Assembly (NCBI GenBank): GCA_963575745.1
Contig: CAUYUJ010018649.1
Span: 414,623-467,122, forward strand
DNA length: 52,500 nucleotides
Reading direction: 5' to 3'
Origin: Prorocentrum cordatum
Lineage: Eukaryota > Sar > Dinophyceae > Prorocentrales > Prorocentraceae
Shown: one piece after another, positions 9,758 through 19,552 of the stretch
How the letters are laid out: every line of letters begins with the position of its first letter
Numbering within the stretch: the first letter of the stretch is position 1
Made by a program: the position numbers and the translations under genes
The notes under the pieces: generated by a model
What the model saw: only the letters and a program-made list of their open reading frames with translations
Told to the model about the DNA's origin: nothing
The model's database searches: none

Positions 9758-12700
9758 CAGACGACATCACTTCGCGTGTTGGCTCGCCCAATACGCAGTG
9801 CCCTGAACTGTCGTGCAACGCCGGTATACCGCCGAGCCAGAAGACGCAATCGGGCAACGAAGACCTGGGACAAGGGGACCTGTGTCAGGCGCCGATGATG
9901 TGCATGCGTCTTCAGAAATGCATCGAGGAAGGCAGCGCAGGCCACGACGCGGTCAAGCCCCCAGGATGGTCCCATCAGACACAGACAGGTAAACCAGGTA
10001 TCTCGGTGTTGCCACATCTCCCTCCAAGGTGCGGGTAATGATTCCAACCCAAGGAGACGGTGCAGTGCCAGGTCACGGAATAGATCACATATTTTATAGT
10101 GATGAAGGTCATCAGGGGCCACACACCCAAAGCAACACCCACAGTCATTCGCATGAAAACGTGCCGAAGTACAAACGCCCCTGGACAGTACACGGAGTAC
10201 GTTGGTAGCCACATGGGTGCACGAGGAACGCTCCACCGCGCGCAATCTATTCCGCAGACGGAACATATCCTCGAGAGTTGCTGCAACCAACCACCTCGAT
10301 ACCCGTACACTCAGACACAATAAGGGAGTGGCAGCCACACGAACCGACCGTGAGTGCCGATGGACCTTGGCCTGGATAAGACGGGCAGTTCGATCAATAG
10401 GAGAGTTCACGAAGTCCGCAGCGTCCTCATTCGTCGTGCGTATCATCGAATGGCACCACCACCCAGAAAACATACGGGCAGGAATAAACTCAGCATCAGC
10501 CAAACCACTAGCTAAACCATCTAACTCGTAAAGCGCAGCATCTAATGCCTTGCACCGCATTACCACCCGAAATTTCGTAGCTTTATGATACAGTCCCAGG
10601 TCCACGAATTCCAGTGAGATCCCAAGGTCACGTAGCTGGGTGAGCATAGTGTAGTTCAATGCATGCCGAGGTCCCGCCGTGAGAATCTGCAATGCTTCCC
10701 CATACTGACGCCGGACCCCTGGGGTGACCCTCACCTGCTGAATCCGATACTGTAAGACGGAGAGGCAATAAGAGTGGAACAGGCGGATGGTGGTCGCCAA
10801 GCCCAGCGAGAGAGAGCATAGAAGACGACCTCGCTGCCAGAACTTATTCATCGTTTCAACCCAGGCAACTTCATGGGCCGATGGGCCCACCCAGAATCCG
10901 AGGTACAAAACTCTGGTGGCGAAACGGACTGAGGCGAACCGGCTGCCTTTCCGAGTCATGTGGGCAGCGAGGGCATCTCCATTCAGCGCCCCGCAGATCA
11001 GGACGTAGCATTTCCCCACATTCAACGAGAGACCAATCGCGGCAGAGAGCAAGTCGAGAAGCAGCAAGGTGGGCATGAGATCGATGAGAATGTCACATAA
11101 TCCAAAGCAGCAGTCGTCAGCGCACGCCAATTGGACACCTACACGTTCCACGCGGCGGGCACGGATCCAGCGCAGCACGGGGTCCAGGGCCAGAGCAAAG
11201 AGGGTCATTGACGCAGGATCCCCCTGCCGTGCGCCACGTTCCACAGGGAAAACCGTTTCGGCAGCGCCCTCAAAGCAGACCAGGGCCGTATTGTTGGCGC
11301 ACAGGGCTTGGAAGAAACCCACGGTCTCGCTAGGATACCCCATGGCCACCAAAACTGCAAAAATCCACTCGGCCAGGATCGAATGGAACGCCGCCTTGAA
11401 ATCGGTGAACAATACCCCCGCTTTATCCCTACCACACATGTGATGGATAAGGCCACATTTTTCAACCTCAACGACAATGTCAAGAAAGTTACGCCCTCGA
11501 ACCCCACCACGCTGGGAGACATCCACCGTCGCAGGAGCGACGTCATTGAGTCCCATACAGAAGGCATCGGAGAGCATCTTCGCATCCGTGTTCGCAAGGG
11601 AGAGCGGGCGGGTGGACGCAGGTTCACGAGAGACAACGTCGCTGCGATCACGGGGGCCGCTGCCCGTGGGGCAGGAGTACAGTCGCCAATAATCTGAACG
11701 TGGGCCAGTATTTCTTCCCAGCGAGTCGGGTCATAATCCGCCCGGGCAAAGACCTCACTCCAATGGGCAACCAGTGCCGCAGAAGCCGCTTCGGGGGAGG
11801 TACACGGGGTCCCGCTCTCGTCCAGAACGCCTAGCAGTCCTGCCCTTGTCCTCATGAGATCCCACCCACGCCTAAGAGCAACCAGCCTCCGCCTCTTCTT
11901 GGTCTTGACCTCCTCCACTTGGTTACTAGGATCCAACCCCTCCAATTCCGCATCAAACCAGCGCCCCTTCAAGGTTAGCACCAAACTGTGGAGGCCATCA
12001 GGATCAGCGCACACGCCGCCGTCGACGTCGAAGAAAGGCAGGAGAGGGGCGCAGCAGCGGATGGCACGAATACAGAGATGCCACTGCCGACCCCTCCACC
12101 CACGGTATGCCATGAACGCAAAGTGGAGCCGTTCCGCATCGTTGCCCGCTGGTCGACACTGAAGGGCCTTCTTAAATTCCACAGCTGCCGTACCAAAAAC
12201 TTCTTTCACCCTCGCGAGTTCCTGAGCGGGGTCCGATGGGGGCGTCAGCTCCCGAAGCTGGTCAGAAACCATTCTGTGGTAGTCGGCATGCTTGCTGATC
12301 CATTTCGGGACCGAGAAACGACCCTTCGGGGTCGGGAGGGAAACCGCGGCAGTCACGGGAATGTGATCGGAGGAGGCCCCTGGATGCATGAGGGTGCCGA
12401 CAGCGTTGGCAACAACGGTCATCGCATTGAGAATACCTGCAGGAAGGGTCTTGTAAATCCGATCTAACCTGGCCAGCCCCCTCAGTTCCCGATTCACAAT
12501 ATCCCTTCTGGTCGGGTCGGGTTGGTACAAGTCACACCAGTGGCCACAATGCCCCTGGAAAGCATCACATGTCAAACGGTCCCCAGGCCCAACCTCCCCA
12601 GATATAAGAGACCGACCATCCTCCATCGCGCAGAAGTTCTAGTCTCCCAGAATGAAAACCATGGTATGCGCTGCCGCAGGAAGGGCGGCATTGATGAGGC

Positions 12701-13329
12701 GTAAGTACTGATGATAGATACGAACGTCATCACACGTGGTAGGCATATGTACATTGACCACTACCAAGTCGCCTCGAGGTTCCCGACCATGGACAAGTAA
12801 CACCCGCCCAGGAACGACCGTAATCGGAGCGATCGGGTCGAAGCAGTCACAGAGTTCCGAAGACAGGAAGGTCACCGCTCCCCCCGCGCTCCGATCCTCT
12901 AGAAAGCTCCCCAAAAATTGCCCAGTCCGCATTTCGTCCCGAAGGATAACCAATCTCTGCTTCAGATCCGCGCGTCTCCTGCAAACACATGACCTGATAC
13001 TGGGAGAGCAGCTGCTTGGCCCGAAGGAAGCGCGAACGCGACCGAGATGAACGAGACGAGAGAGAGGCGAAGAGCGCGCGCGTGTTCCAACTGCAGAGAG
13101 ACAGAGGACGGGCAGGGCGGTAGACGCCACCAGCTTCCCCAGCAGGCGGCGAGAAGGATAAAGCATTGTCACTCTCATGGGGCGCGTCAAACTGGGCGGA
13201 GAGGGCGGACGAGCACCCAGTAGCAGAACCCACTGGACTTCTCCCCGCCGCACACTCACCTGTCAAACTGTTCGGATACTCACCGAAAGGGGCGGGTCTC
13301 TGCGAACCTGGCGCGCAGACGCTGCGCAT
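9757..13329 (-). pseudogene. LINE ORF2: endonuclease and reverse transcriptase, frameshifted
   Basis: The endonuclease part starts near 13329 with SLCSWNTRALF and MCLQETRG, the first two motifs of APE-type LINE endonucleases. It then shifts frame near 12900-12960, continues to VFILGD and meets TAG at 12639-12641 where the GD-x-N motif should be (NF follows), then goes on to SDHIPVTAAV. A second frameshift near 11650 leads into the reverse transcriptase. The segment RPLSLANTDAKML is followed by FTDFKAAFHS (motif A, first aspartate at about 11403), RQGDPASMTLFALALDPVL (motif B), ACADD (motif C, catalytic DD at about 11113-11118, with C in place of the usual aromatic) and GLSLNVGKC. A C-terminal cysteine-histidine knuckle (CCFGCVAPDDLHHYKIC) precedes the stop at 9757. 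The catalytic residues survive but the frame is broken at least three times. Confidence 0.85.
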
Positions 13330-14343
13330 GCTGCTGCCCTCCCACTTCCGTCAACCCATCGATCTCGACGCCGCACTGCACGGTGCCCGCGGTTGGACCA
13401 TCATCAACAATAGAGATCTGAACCACTGGCACAGGGACTCCGTTGTCCTTCATCACAGACACTGCACCTCCTAGCCCCGTGGACCCCACTTTGTCCGCCC
13501 CGAAGATTCTGGAGACATGTTGTCGCATATTCCCGAGATAGTAGAACAACTTCCTGTAAAAAAAGGGGAAGATCGCGTCGGACCCGTAGCTGTAAGTCGG
13601 GGCCGCCCTCAGGTTTCAGGAAAGGGAACGCGCCCGCGGACGACGCCATCCCATGGAACGTGGAGGCCTCTAGGTTGGGATCAAAGTCCATGAATACTTT
13701 CCTACTGCAATCGAAGGCCTTGACATGGATCGAACCCTGGGACGAGGACGGAGCACAGCGGGAGATGATGCTCTGGACGGCTTCACGGAGCGTTTTCTCC
13801 ATCAGCGGCCGTGGAAATCCAAGAACCACAAGACGCGATGGGGTTACCCACAAGCCCAGATTCAACCTTTCGACGAACTTGCCTTTCTTCTTCCCCACGA
13901 GGTGTCGGGGTCCCAAGCTCGACGACTTTCTGAATATCCTGGATCCCGTCACGCATCGTCTGGGTCATTCCTTTGAGCTCATCCCGAAAAGCAGATTCGG
14001 CTGTCTCACGATCCTGAATGCACTGCATCTGCTCGAAATTCGATGCCGTCTGTTTTGCCAGTTCCGTGTGCGCCTGCTGCAGTGTCTGGAAATTCTTCTC
14101 AGCTGCGATCATCTGACCCTGGATTCCCGAGATCTGTTGGTTAATCTCCTGCACGCCGAGATTCAACTGACTGGACAGGCTGGCGACCGACGACGACAGA
14201 GGAGCAATCATGTCACGCATGGCAGCGAGGATCTTCTCCGTATCCCTCACTCCCTCCATGGACGTACCTCCAGGGGATGCAGGCGGAGTGGTGGCTGGCG
14301 GAGTGGAAACGAGCGATTCAGGCCAGCTATCTTCAGACGGCAT
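13280..14343 (-). pseudogene. LINE ORF1: coiled coil and nucleic-acid-binding-like domain, frameshifted
   Basis: The ATG at 14343 opens MPSEDSWPESLVS, and a heptad-like helix follows (SSVASLSSQLNLGVQEINQQ to ELKGMTQTMRDGIQD, about residues 50-135), the usual trimerising part of LINE ORF1 proteins. A frameshift near 13900 leads to RLNLGLWVTPSRLVVLGFPR and VKAFDCSRKVFMDFDP, which look like the two strands of an RRM-like fold. A second shift falls at a run of eight A residues near 13557-13564. The last part (YYLGNMRQHVSRIFGAD) ends at 13280. ORF2 begins with a small overlap. ORF1 proteins bind the element RNA. This copy could not make an intact one. Confidence 0.7.
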
Positions 14344-14484
14344 GGCGCAGGGAGAGAGGGGAGGCGCGGCCGCAGCGGCCGAGGGAGAGCGGCCCCGCGG
14401 GGCCAGGGGAGCGCGTCCGCTCCCGGCCTTGGTGCCTGGCCACCAGACGCCTCGAGCGAGGTTGGGAAGTTCAGGAGAAGGCCC

Positions 14485-14506
14485 CTTGAGCCAAAATGGC
14501 TACGGA
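14485..14506 (-). other. Exact dinoflagellate spliced-leader (DinoSL) sequence
   Basis: Read on the minus strand this is CCGTAGCCATTTTGGCTCAA plus final G, preceded by T, an allowed first base. All 22 positions fit. The next bases are GGGCC rather than GT, so it is not an SL RNA gene, where a splice donor would follow. It is a mature leader joined to a transcript and copied back into DNA. It marks the 5' end of the LINE. Confidence 0.92.
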
Positions 14507-14509
14507 GGG

Positions 14510-14592
14510 GAGGATGAGGAGGAGGAGAAGGAGGAGGAGGAGGAGGAGGAGGAGGAGGAGGAGGAGCAGGAGCAGGAGCAGGAGCAGTAGCT
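14510..14592. repeat. GAG/GGA microsatellite
   Basis: A run of GAG triplets with GAGCAG at its right end, directly upstream of the spliced leader on the minus strand. A similar tract is at 14890-14951. Confidence 0.9.
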
Positions 14593-14889
14593 TGTCCGAC
14601 GCGATCGCCCATTTGGGCGACTTCAAGGCCGCTCGCTTGCATTGTTGCATGTCGTCGAACACCACGGTGCATCGCCCCCCATGGAGGAGGAGGAGGAGGA
14701 GGAGTGCGCACACCCTCAGGGGAGGCCAATGACCGAGGTGCGATGGCTGGCGCTCGCCTCCGCCTGAGCAGGCCTCGCGCGGCGTTCTACGGCGTGGCCG
14801 CTGCGGTGTGGGCGGGGAAAGCTCCCCTGTCGATCTCTCCAAGGCTCGACTTGCCCGCCTTCTAAGTGGGCTTGCACTTCAGAGCCCAA

Positions 14890-14951
14890 CGGAGGAGGAG
14901 GAGGAGGAGGAGGAGGAGGAGGAGGAGGAGGAGAAGACACAGGAGGAGGAG
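14890..14951. repeat. GAG microsatellite
   Basis: About 60 bp of GGA/GAG triplets, producing shadow poly-glutamate frames on the plus strand. Confidence 0.9.
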
Positions 14952-14975
14952 ACGGCGGCGTGGGGGATGCGAGGC

Positions 14976-15147
14976 GGGGATGTTTCATAACGGCCGCCTG
15001 GAGGAGCGTTCTTCGGAAGTGTCGGCCGACAGTGGATAGAAATACGTGTGGCTCCCCAGAGCCCGAATACTATCACATGTCCACACCCGCCGTCTGCCGA
15101 GGTCCCCGAAGATCGATCCCCCGAGCGGTGGTTCTGGAGGCATCCTC
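14976..15147. repeat. Inverted-repeat element family K, copy 1
   Basis: Begins GGGGATGTTTCATAACGG and ends GCGGTGGTTCTGGAGGCATC. Internal landmarks GTGGATAGAAATACGTGTGG and GAGGTCCCCGAAGATCGATC match GTGGATATAAATATATGTTT and GAGGTCCGCGAAGATCCCTC of 18364-18667. Confidence 0.5.
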
Positions 15148-15402
15148 GCGCCAGAGGGGAGGAGCTGAGAAGCAATCGAGGAGGTGCATCCTGAGGGGGT
15201 CCGCTGGGAGACGCTCGCGAGCGCGCGCAGGAGCCGCCCGCTTTTGCCTGCGACCGGGGCCACACTGGTCGTGTCTGAGTGAGGCGAAAACTGCGGTGGC
15301 GCCCCGCGCTCCCTCCGGGCGCCGCCCGAGGGTGGACCCCTGCCCCGAGGCGGTGCCCGAGACTCGGGGGGGGCGTCGGGGCGGGGCAGGGGCTTTTTTA
15401 AA

Positions 15403-15558
15403 GGGGCCCCAGGACACACAAATAAACACACACAACTAAATCGATTCCCCATAGTTTCTTATAGTATTGTGTTTTTTGCCTTCCCCCCCATTTCCCAGAT
15501 TTTCGCATATTTCCTGGGGAATCGACGATTAATTGTGTCTGTGTGTTTTTCCCCTCCT
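15403..15558 (+). repeat. Dispersed repeat family A, copy 2
   Basis: Carries GGGGCCCCAGGACACACA, AATAAACACACACA, ATTCCCCATAG, TTGCCTTCCCCCCCA and GGGGAATCGACGATTAATTG, in the same order as the copy at 1257. Confidence 0.8.
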
Positions 15559-15989
15559 GATTTTTTTCATGATTGAGAACTCAGATAACCTTCTTGGCAC
15601 AATAACGGTGCAACGGCACAACGAACATGTCACGGAACATCCCCTGCAACGGTTTGGGGCGGGGCAGGGGTGGAAATGGGGTTCCGCAGGGAGCTCCCCT
15701 GAAACGGCCCCTGGAAAAGAGAGAAGTGTAGCCCCACCTTGGGATAGGCCCCCTCCGCGAGGCCCCGGAAGACGGAGGCGGCACGAAGGCAGGGCATCCG
15801 GAGGAGGACCCATCGGGAACACCTGAGCGCGGGCCTGGACAGCGCACGGGACACCTCAGAGCGCTCTGGCGTGCTCTTGCGAGCGCGGCGGCGCAACCTG
15901 GAACAAGGTACCCTCATCCTGCGGCACGTCCGTGTCGCGACGGCCCCGGCGCTGGTTTCTGTCACCATTCAACCTTGATCGGGGATCTT
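15559..15989. other. No gene seen
   Basis: GC-rich sequence with opposed open frames on both strands around 15581-15847. Neither is convincing. Confidence 0.4.
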
Positions 15990-16219
15990 CTGACCCGGGT
16001 CAATCCAGACCCGGGTCAGCAGGAAACCAAAAACTGCAATGCAGGAAAAAAACTGCAACGCAAATCTTCTCAAACCCGGGTCAGCCAATATGCGCGGCCG
16101 CCTCGCGGCCACGAGCGGCTCGCTTACCCGGGTCAGCCAGAGGGGGTCTTCGCAGGATCCTGCAGGATCTGGTGCCCTGGCTGACCCCCGTTTGCATTGA
16201 CCCCCGTCTCAAGGCTCCC
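15990..16219. repeat. Dispersed repeat family I, copy 2
   Basis: Contains four ACCCGGGTCAG motifs, GCAGGATCCTGCAGGATC, and the shared ending CCCCCGTTTGCATTGACC to TCAAGGCTCC, matching 2542-2717. Confidence 0.55.
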
Positions 16220-17251
16220 GACTTGAACGAGTGGCAGCTTTCCGGTCGCAAGATTGATCCACACCACTGGCCTGGCGGCGCTGAATTGCGTCGACACGAC
16301 GCGGCCCTGCCGTGCCCTGTGTGCCTGGGCTGGCATGCTGGCCGAGCTCTCGACCGTCTTCCCGGGCGTGTTTTTCGCCCCAGAGCCACGCTTGATGGCC
16401 CCGAGGCCCCACAAAGGGCCCCAGAGGCCGAAACGTGGAGAGGATGCCCATGTTAGAGGGCAGAAAATCCACCCCGATAATAGCCACCCCGACTCGCGAA
16501 GCCGTCTAGTAAACGCGCCCAAAGATAGAATCAAACAGGGCAAGGCTGACTAGTAAACGCCCAGGGCCGTCTAGTGAACGCCAATTGTCCGCTCCGGGTG
16601 GGCCTTCCCCCCTTGACATGTGGAGAGGGGACACTAACAAGCCTAGAGGGAAGAGGAGCGGGAAGGGCAAGGCAATGAAGGCGCTACTGGGACAGAAGAA
16701 CCTCCTCCAAGAACGTGAGGACTCCGCCCCAGCCAACGCCCACGGAGCATCCAAGGGCACCCTCCTCAGGGTGCACGAGAACATCCGACGAGCACGAAAA
16801 GCATCAGGGCACCCTCCCCGAACCGACCTCGATCCTATACTTTGGTCCGACTGTGTAGGCGTGGCAGGTCCAGGTCCAGGCGGCCCCAGCTTTGGTTTCG
16901 GATGCCACGACAATGGACACCCTAACAGTCAAAGCATCACATTGAGAATGTGTTTAAAATGTCGGCAACATTGTGCTGAAAATGTTTCAAGCATATTTGT
17001 TACATGTCTTAAACAGTTTTTAACAGATGTTTTAGACATCTGGAAACTATTTGGCAACATGCTTCCTCTCCATTGATCGTCCTCCACAAGGCTTTGGCTT
17101 CGGACACCGCGTGGATCTTTCGGCCTTGGACGGTCGGCGGCTCCCCCATCGCAAGGCTGCTCCACGCTGGCCGCTGCCGTGCCGGCGGCGGCGCTCAACC
17201 TCGAATGCCCGCGGCGGGGCCGCCGCTGTGTGTCGACACGACGCGGCCCTG
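16220..17251. other. No gene seen; repeats and an AT-richer patch
   Basis: GTCGACACGACGCGGCCCTG occurs at about 16288 and again at 17233. An AT-richer patch at 16930-17060 has small self-complementary pieces (AGATGTTTTAGACATCT). Family J occupies 16698-16857. Confidence 0.45.
16698..16857. repeat. Dispersed repeat family J, copy 1
   Basis: Shares CATCCAAGGGYACCCTCC, an ACGAGCACGAA-like block and CCTCCCCGAACCGACCTCGA, then TCCGACTGTG, with 40102-40257. Confidence 0.6.
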
Positions 17252-17259
17252 CCCCAGGC

Positions 17260-17435
17260 TTGTGTCGGGCGTGTCCCCCTACAGGGGGATTTTCGAATAC
17301 TTTGAAAATGCCCCAGAAAGCCCAAAAATACCCCAAACATAGTCCCCAGACTTTTTTTCCCATTCTTGGGTAATTTTTGGTGTATTTCTTAATTTTCGTC
17401 GAAAATCCCCCTGTAGGGGGACACGCCCGACTTCG
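17260..17435. mobile_element. MITE-like element family C, copy 1, with 8-bp duplication
   Basis: Termini pair as GTCGGGCGTGTCCCCCTACA at the left against GTCGGGCGTGTCCCCCTACA read from the right on the minus strand, continuing GGGGGATTTTCG. It is 176 bp long with an AT-richer middle. The octamer CCCCAGGC lies immediately outside both ends (17252-17259 and 17436-17443). It has no coding capacity, so it would need a transposase in trans. Confidence 0.88.
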
Positions 17436-17547
17436 CCCCAGGCGAGGCATGGCTGAGGGCAGGGCGAGGCAGGCGCTACAGCCACGGGCGCGAAATGGCC
17501 GGGCCCCGAGGCGTGGCTCCCGCTCGAGCGGGGACCCCCATCCGACC

Positions 17548-17554
17548 ACACGCA

Positions 17555-17606
<52 letters not shown>
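17548..17606. repeat. CA microsatellite
   Basis: Nearly pure (CA)n of about 58 bp. A second run with TA interruptions is at 17704-17743, and a short one is at 38715-38740. Confidence 0.95.
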
Positions 17607-17611
<5 letters not shown>

Positions 17612-17703
17612 TTTTTGGTCTGCGGGTCGGGAGCGGGCCCCTTCTGGTCAAGAGCTAAACGGGACGCGAGTAGCCCTAATTGGGGAGACAGAGCGCGGGC
17701 GGG

Positions 17704-17743
17704 ACACACACACACACACACACATACACACACATACACACAC
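17704..17743. repeat. CA microsatellite
   Basis: (CA)n with two CATA interruptions. Confidence 0.9.
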
Positions 17744-17801
17744 AGCCAGAATCCCCCCCTCCGCCCAGAAGTGCACCCCAGGAGATCTCGGGGGCGCATA
17801 T

Positions 17802-17954
17802 AGGGGGCCACGTGCGAATCCTACCCCTACCCCCCATGATTTCTGAGGGGGAGGGTGGGGTTCACCTCGCTCGGGCGCTCCCGAGCGAAGTGAACCCCAC
17901 CCTCCCCCTCGGAAATCGTGGGGGGTGGGGGTAGGGTTCGCATGTGGCCCCCTA
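17802..17954. mobile_element. 152-bp near-perfect palindrome with flanking GCATAT
   Basis: Two arms of about 74 bp begin AGGGGGCCACGTGCGAATCC and AGGGGGCCACATGCGAACCC (the second read on the minus strand), with roughly 90% identity and a loop of a few bases. GCATAT flanks both sides (17796-17801 and 17955-17960). It could extrude as a cruciform. It looks like a foldback transposon or MITE with almost no loop. Confidence 0.75.
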
Positions 17955-18363
17955 GCATATGTGTGGGTGCTGGCTGTCAGCACAGGAAGGAGCATTGCAG
18001 CATCATGAGAATAGCCTCAAAAGCCCTAGACCCCGATTTCCTGCTGCATGTTTCGAGCCGGATCGGGATCCGTGATCGCCCCGGGGCCCAGACAAGCTAA
18101 AGGGCCCGTTTTGATCGAAAACGCATCGCCAAGATCTACCTACAACCAACCCAACCCAACCCGACGTTACCGTTGGGCTCGTCGATTTCCAATGGGGAGG
18201 GCACTCCAGAACATTCGGAGGAAACGCGATGGAGCCCGTACTCCCCCAACCAGTGACCTGGGGTGGAGGGTCTTCGGGTTGGGCGGGGGTGGCTTGAACA
18301 GTGGTGGCTCAAGGCCTCGGTATGGTTGCAGGACGCCCCTCCGCGAGGGGCCCTGGGACGCGA

Positions 18364-18667
18364 GGGGGGAATTAATCCATACCCACCGCCTGGAAACCGA
18401 CGTCCTGAGGACCCAACGGGCGGTGGATATAAATATATGTTTGGCCCCCTAGGCCCTGGGCCCGAGTACTGAACGGGGGCCCAAAGAATATATACCACCA
18501 CCACCACGTCGATTCCTCCTGACTCTCCTCTTTCCAGCGAGAGGGAGGGGGGAGGGAGGTGGTGGTGGTGTATATGTTTGGGCCCCCCACTGAATATACC
18601 CATATCCACGACCTGTGGAGGTCCGCGAAGATCCCTCCCCCGAGGCGGTGCTTATGGATAAATCCCC
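18364..18667. mobile_element. Inverted-repeat element family K, copy 2, with nested palindrome
   Basis: The left end GGGGGAATTAATCCATACCC pairs with the right end, which reads GGGGATTTATCCATAAGCAC on the minus strand, and both continue ACCGCCT. Inside lies a second inverted pair at 18472-18590: GGGGGCCCAAAGAATATATA with CCACCACCACCAC against the reverse of GTGGTGGTGGTGTATATG and TTTGGGCCCCCC. The nested part is missing from 14976-15147, so it is probably a later insertion. Confidence 0.6.
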
Positions 18668-18719
18668 GCCTCAACTGGGCGGGCTCCAGGATTCTCTCCG
18701 GGAGAGCTCGCTGTGTTTG

Positions 18720-18832
18720 CCGTCACCCGGACGTCCGTTTCCTGTGCATTTTTCGGTTTCGCGCGTGTTTTTTGTTTTCCTCCACTCGACGGACCAAAAC
18801 TGCCGTGAGCCCACAGCGAGCCCACTCCACCC
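18720..18832. repeat. Dispersed repeat family E, diverged copy
   Basis: The left half (CCCGGACGTCCGTTTCCTGT and TTTTTCGGTTTCGCGCGTG) matches family E. The right half differs. Confidence 0.5.
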
Positions 18833-18834
18833 CT

Positions 18835-18958
18835 GCATCGCTCGGACGTCCATTTCCCGTGCATGTTTCGGTGTCGTGCGTGTTTTGTTTTGCTCGATGG
18901 TCCAGGATGATCCTCGATGGTTCTCGCCGAGAAAAAAATGCACACGTCCCACCGATAC
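18835..18958. mobile_element. MITE-like element family E, copy 2
   Basis: Left end GCATCGCTCGGACGTCC; the right end, read on the minus strand, is ATCGGTGGGACGTGTGCAT. The interior TTTCGGTGTCGTGCGTGTTT and GGATGATCCTCGATGG matches 42616-42738 and the window end. Confidence 0.65.
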
Positions 18959-18999
18959 CAAGCTATGGGACGCACCTCCTCGAGCCAGAAGCACCTCTG

Positions 19000-19303
19000 G
19001 GCAGCCCGCGCCCCCGCGGGCGGGGGGGGGGGGCGATGGGTCCCGCAGGGGGGGGGGCGCTCTGGCAGCGAGCTCGTACTCCTCCACTTCCGCTCTCCTC
19101 CTGTAGTTTGCATGTCTCCTTACAGGGCATGATCATGTTATTTATTCAAAACCACTCAAAAAATGCTTTCGGTGACCACTCGTTCGGCTGACTTTTAAAA
19201 TGCTTTTTTCGTTGGTCTCTTGGCTGACTTTTTTTTTGGTATCGTTGGAGGTCTCATGTTTTTTTTCGATTGCGAATTGCTTTTTGATTTGCTTCTGATA
19301 CTC
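19000..19303. other. No gene seen; G run and T-rich sequence
   Basis: A G-rich run at 19018-19060 is followed by T-rich sequence with several T homopolymers at 19200-19300, immediately downstream of the exon-like frame at 19304. Confidence 0.45.
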
Positions 19304-19549
19304 TCAACGAAAGTTGATTAGCTCTGCGGTCAGCCACATGTTCATTCTATCGTTCGGCCCTGTAAGGAAACATGAGGCATTGCTTGCGGTTGTAGTAGTT
19401 GCGTGAGGTATCTGCCCTGTCGTTGCAATTGTACATCGTGGTTGGCGGTGGTCGTTCTGAACGGTACCGTCGGATGTTTTTGCTATGAGTGGTATTGTTG
19501 TCATGCATGATGGTTCACCAAACTTGATAAGATATGCCGCCGTGGCGGC
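19304..19549 (-). CDS. Exon-like frame, product unknown
   Basis: On the minus strand the sequence after a TAG at 19550-19552 reads AATAAYLIKFGEPSCMTTIP and continues with varied, natural composition to TAELINFR before TGA at 19304. It has none of the R/P/G bias of chance GC-rich frames. The TAG could be the AG of a splice acceptor, making this a terminal exon. It lies 600 bp downstream of the stop of the large gene at 20146. A CAC|GTGTGAG donor next to that stop would join in phase, so it might be an alternative last exon of that gene. No domain is recognised. Confidence 0.35.
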   Translation of the reverse strand, partial: AATAAYLIKFGEPSCMTTIPLIAKTSDGTVQNDHRQPRCTIATTGQIPHATTTTASNASCFLTGPNDRMNMWLTAELINFR

Positions 19550-19552
19550 CTA

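Larger units (their letters stand above)
9757..14506 (-). mobile_element. Non-LTR retrotransposon (LINE) with spliced leader at its 5' end
   Basis: A 4.75-kb minus-strand element. Reading 5' to 3' it has an exact DinoSL sequence, a leader of about 140 bp, ORF1 with a coiled coil and an RNA-binding-like part, then ORF2 with apurinic-like endonuclease and reverse transcriptase, and a very short 3' end (stop codon, then GTGTACC) with no poly(A). LINEs copy their own RNA into a nicked chromosomal target. This copy has several frameshifts and a stop codon in both ORFs, so it is dead. Retention of the leader implies that the RNA that was copied had been trans-spliced. The left border on the chromosome is a CTCCTC tract. 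I cannot see a clean target duplication. Confidence 0.85.

Noticed and set aside
14485-14506. SL RNA gene
   Set aside because: An SL RNA gene would have a GT splice donor right after the leader; here GGGCC follows, and LINE ORF1 lies downstream.
18140-18165. Telomere-like CCAACCCAACCC run
   Set aside because: The unit does not match the TTTAGGG type reported for dinoflagellates and only about four units are present.
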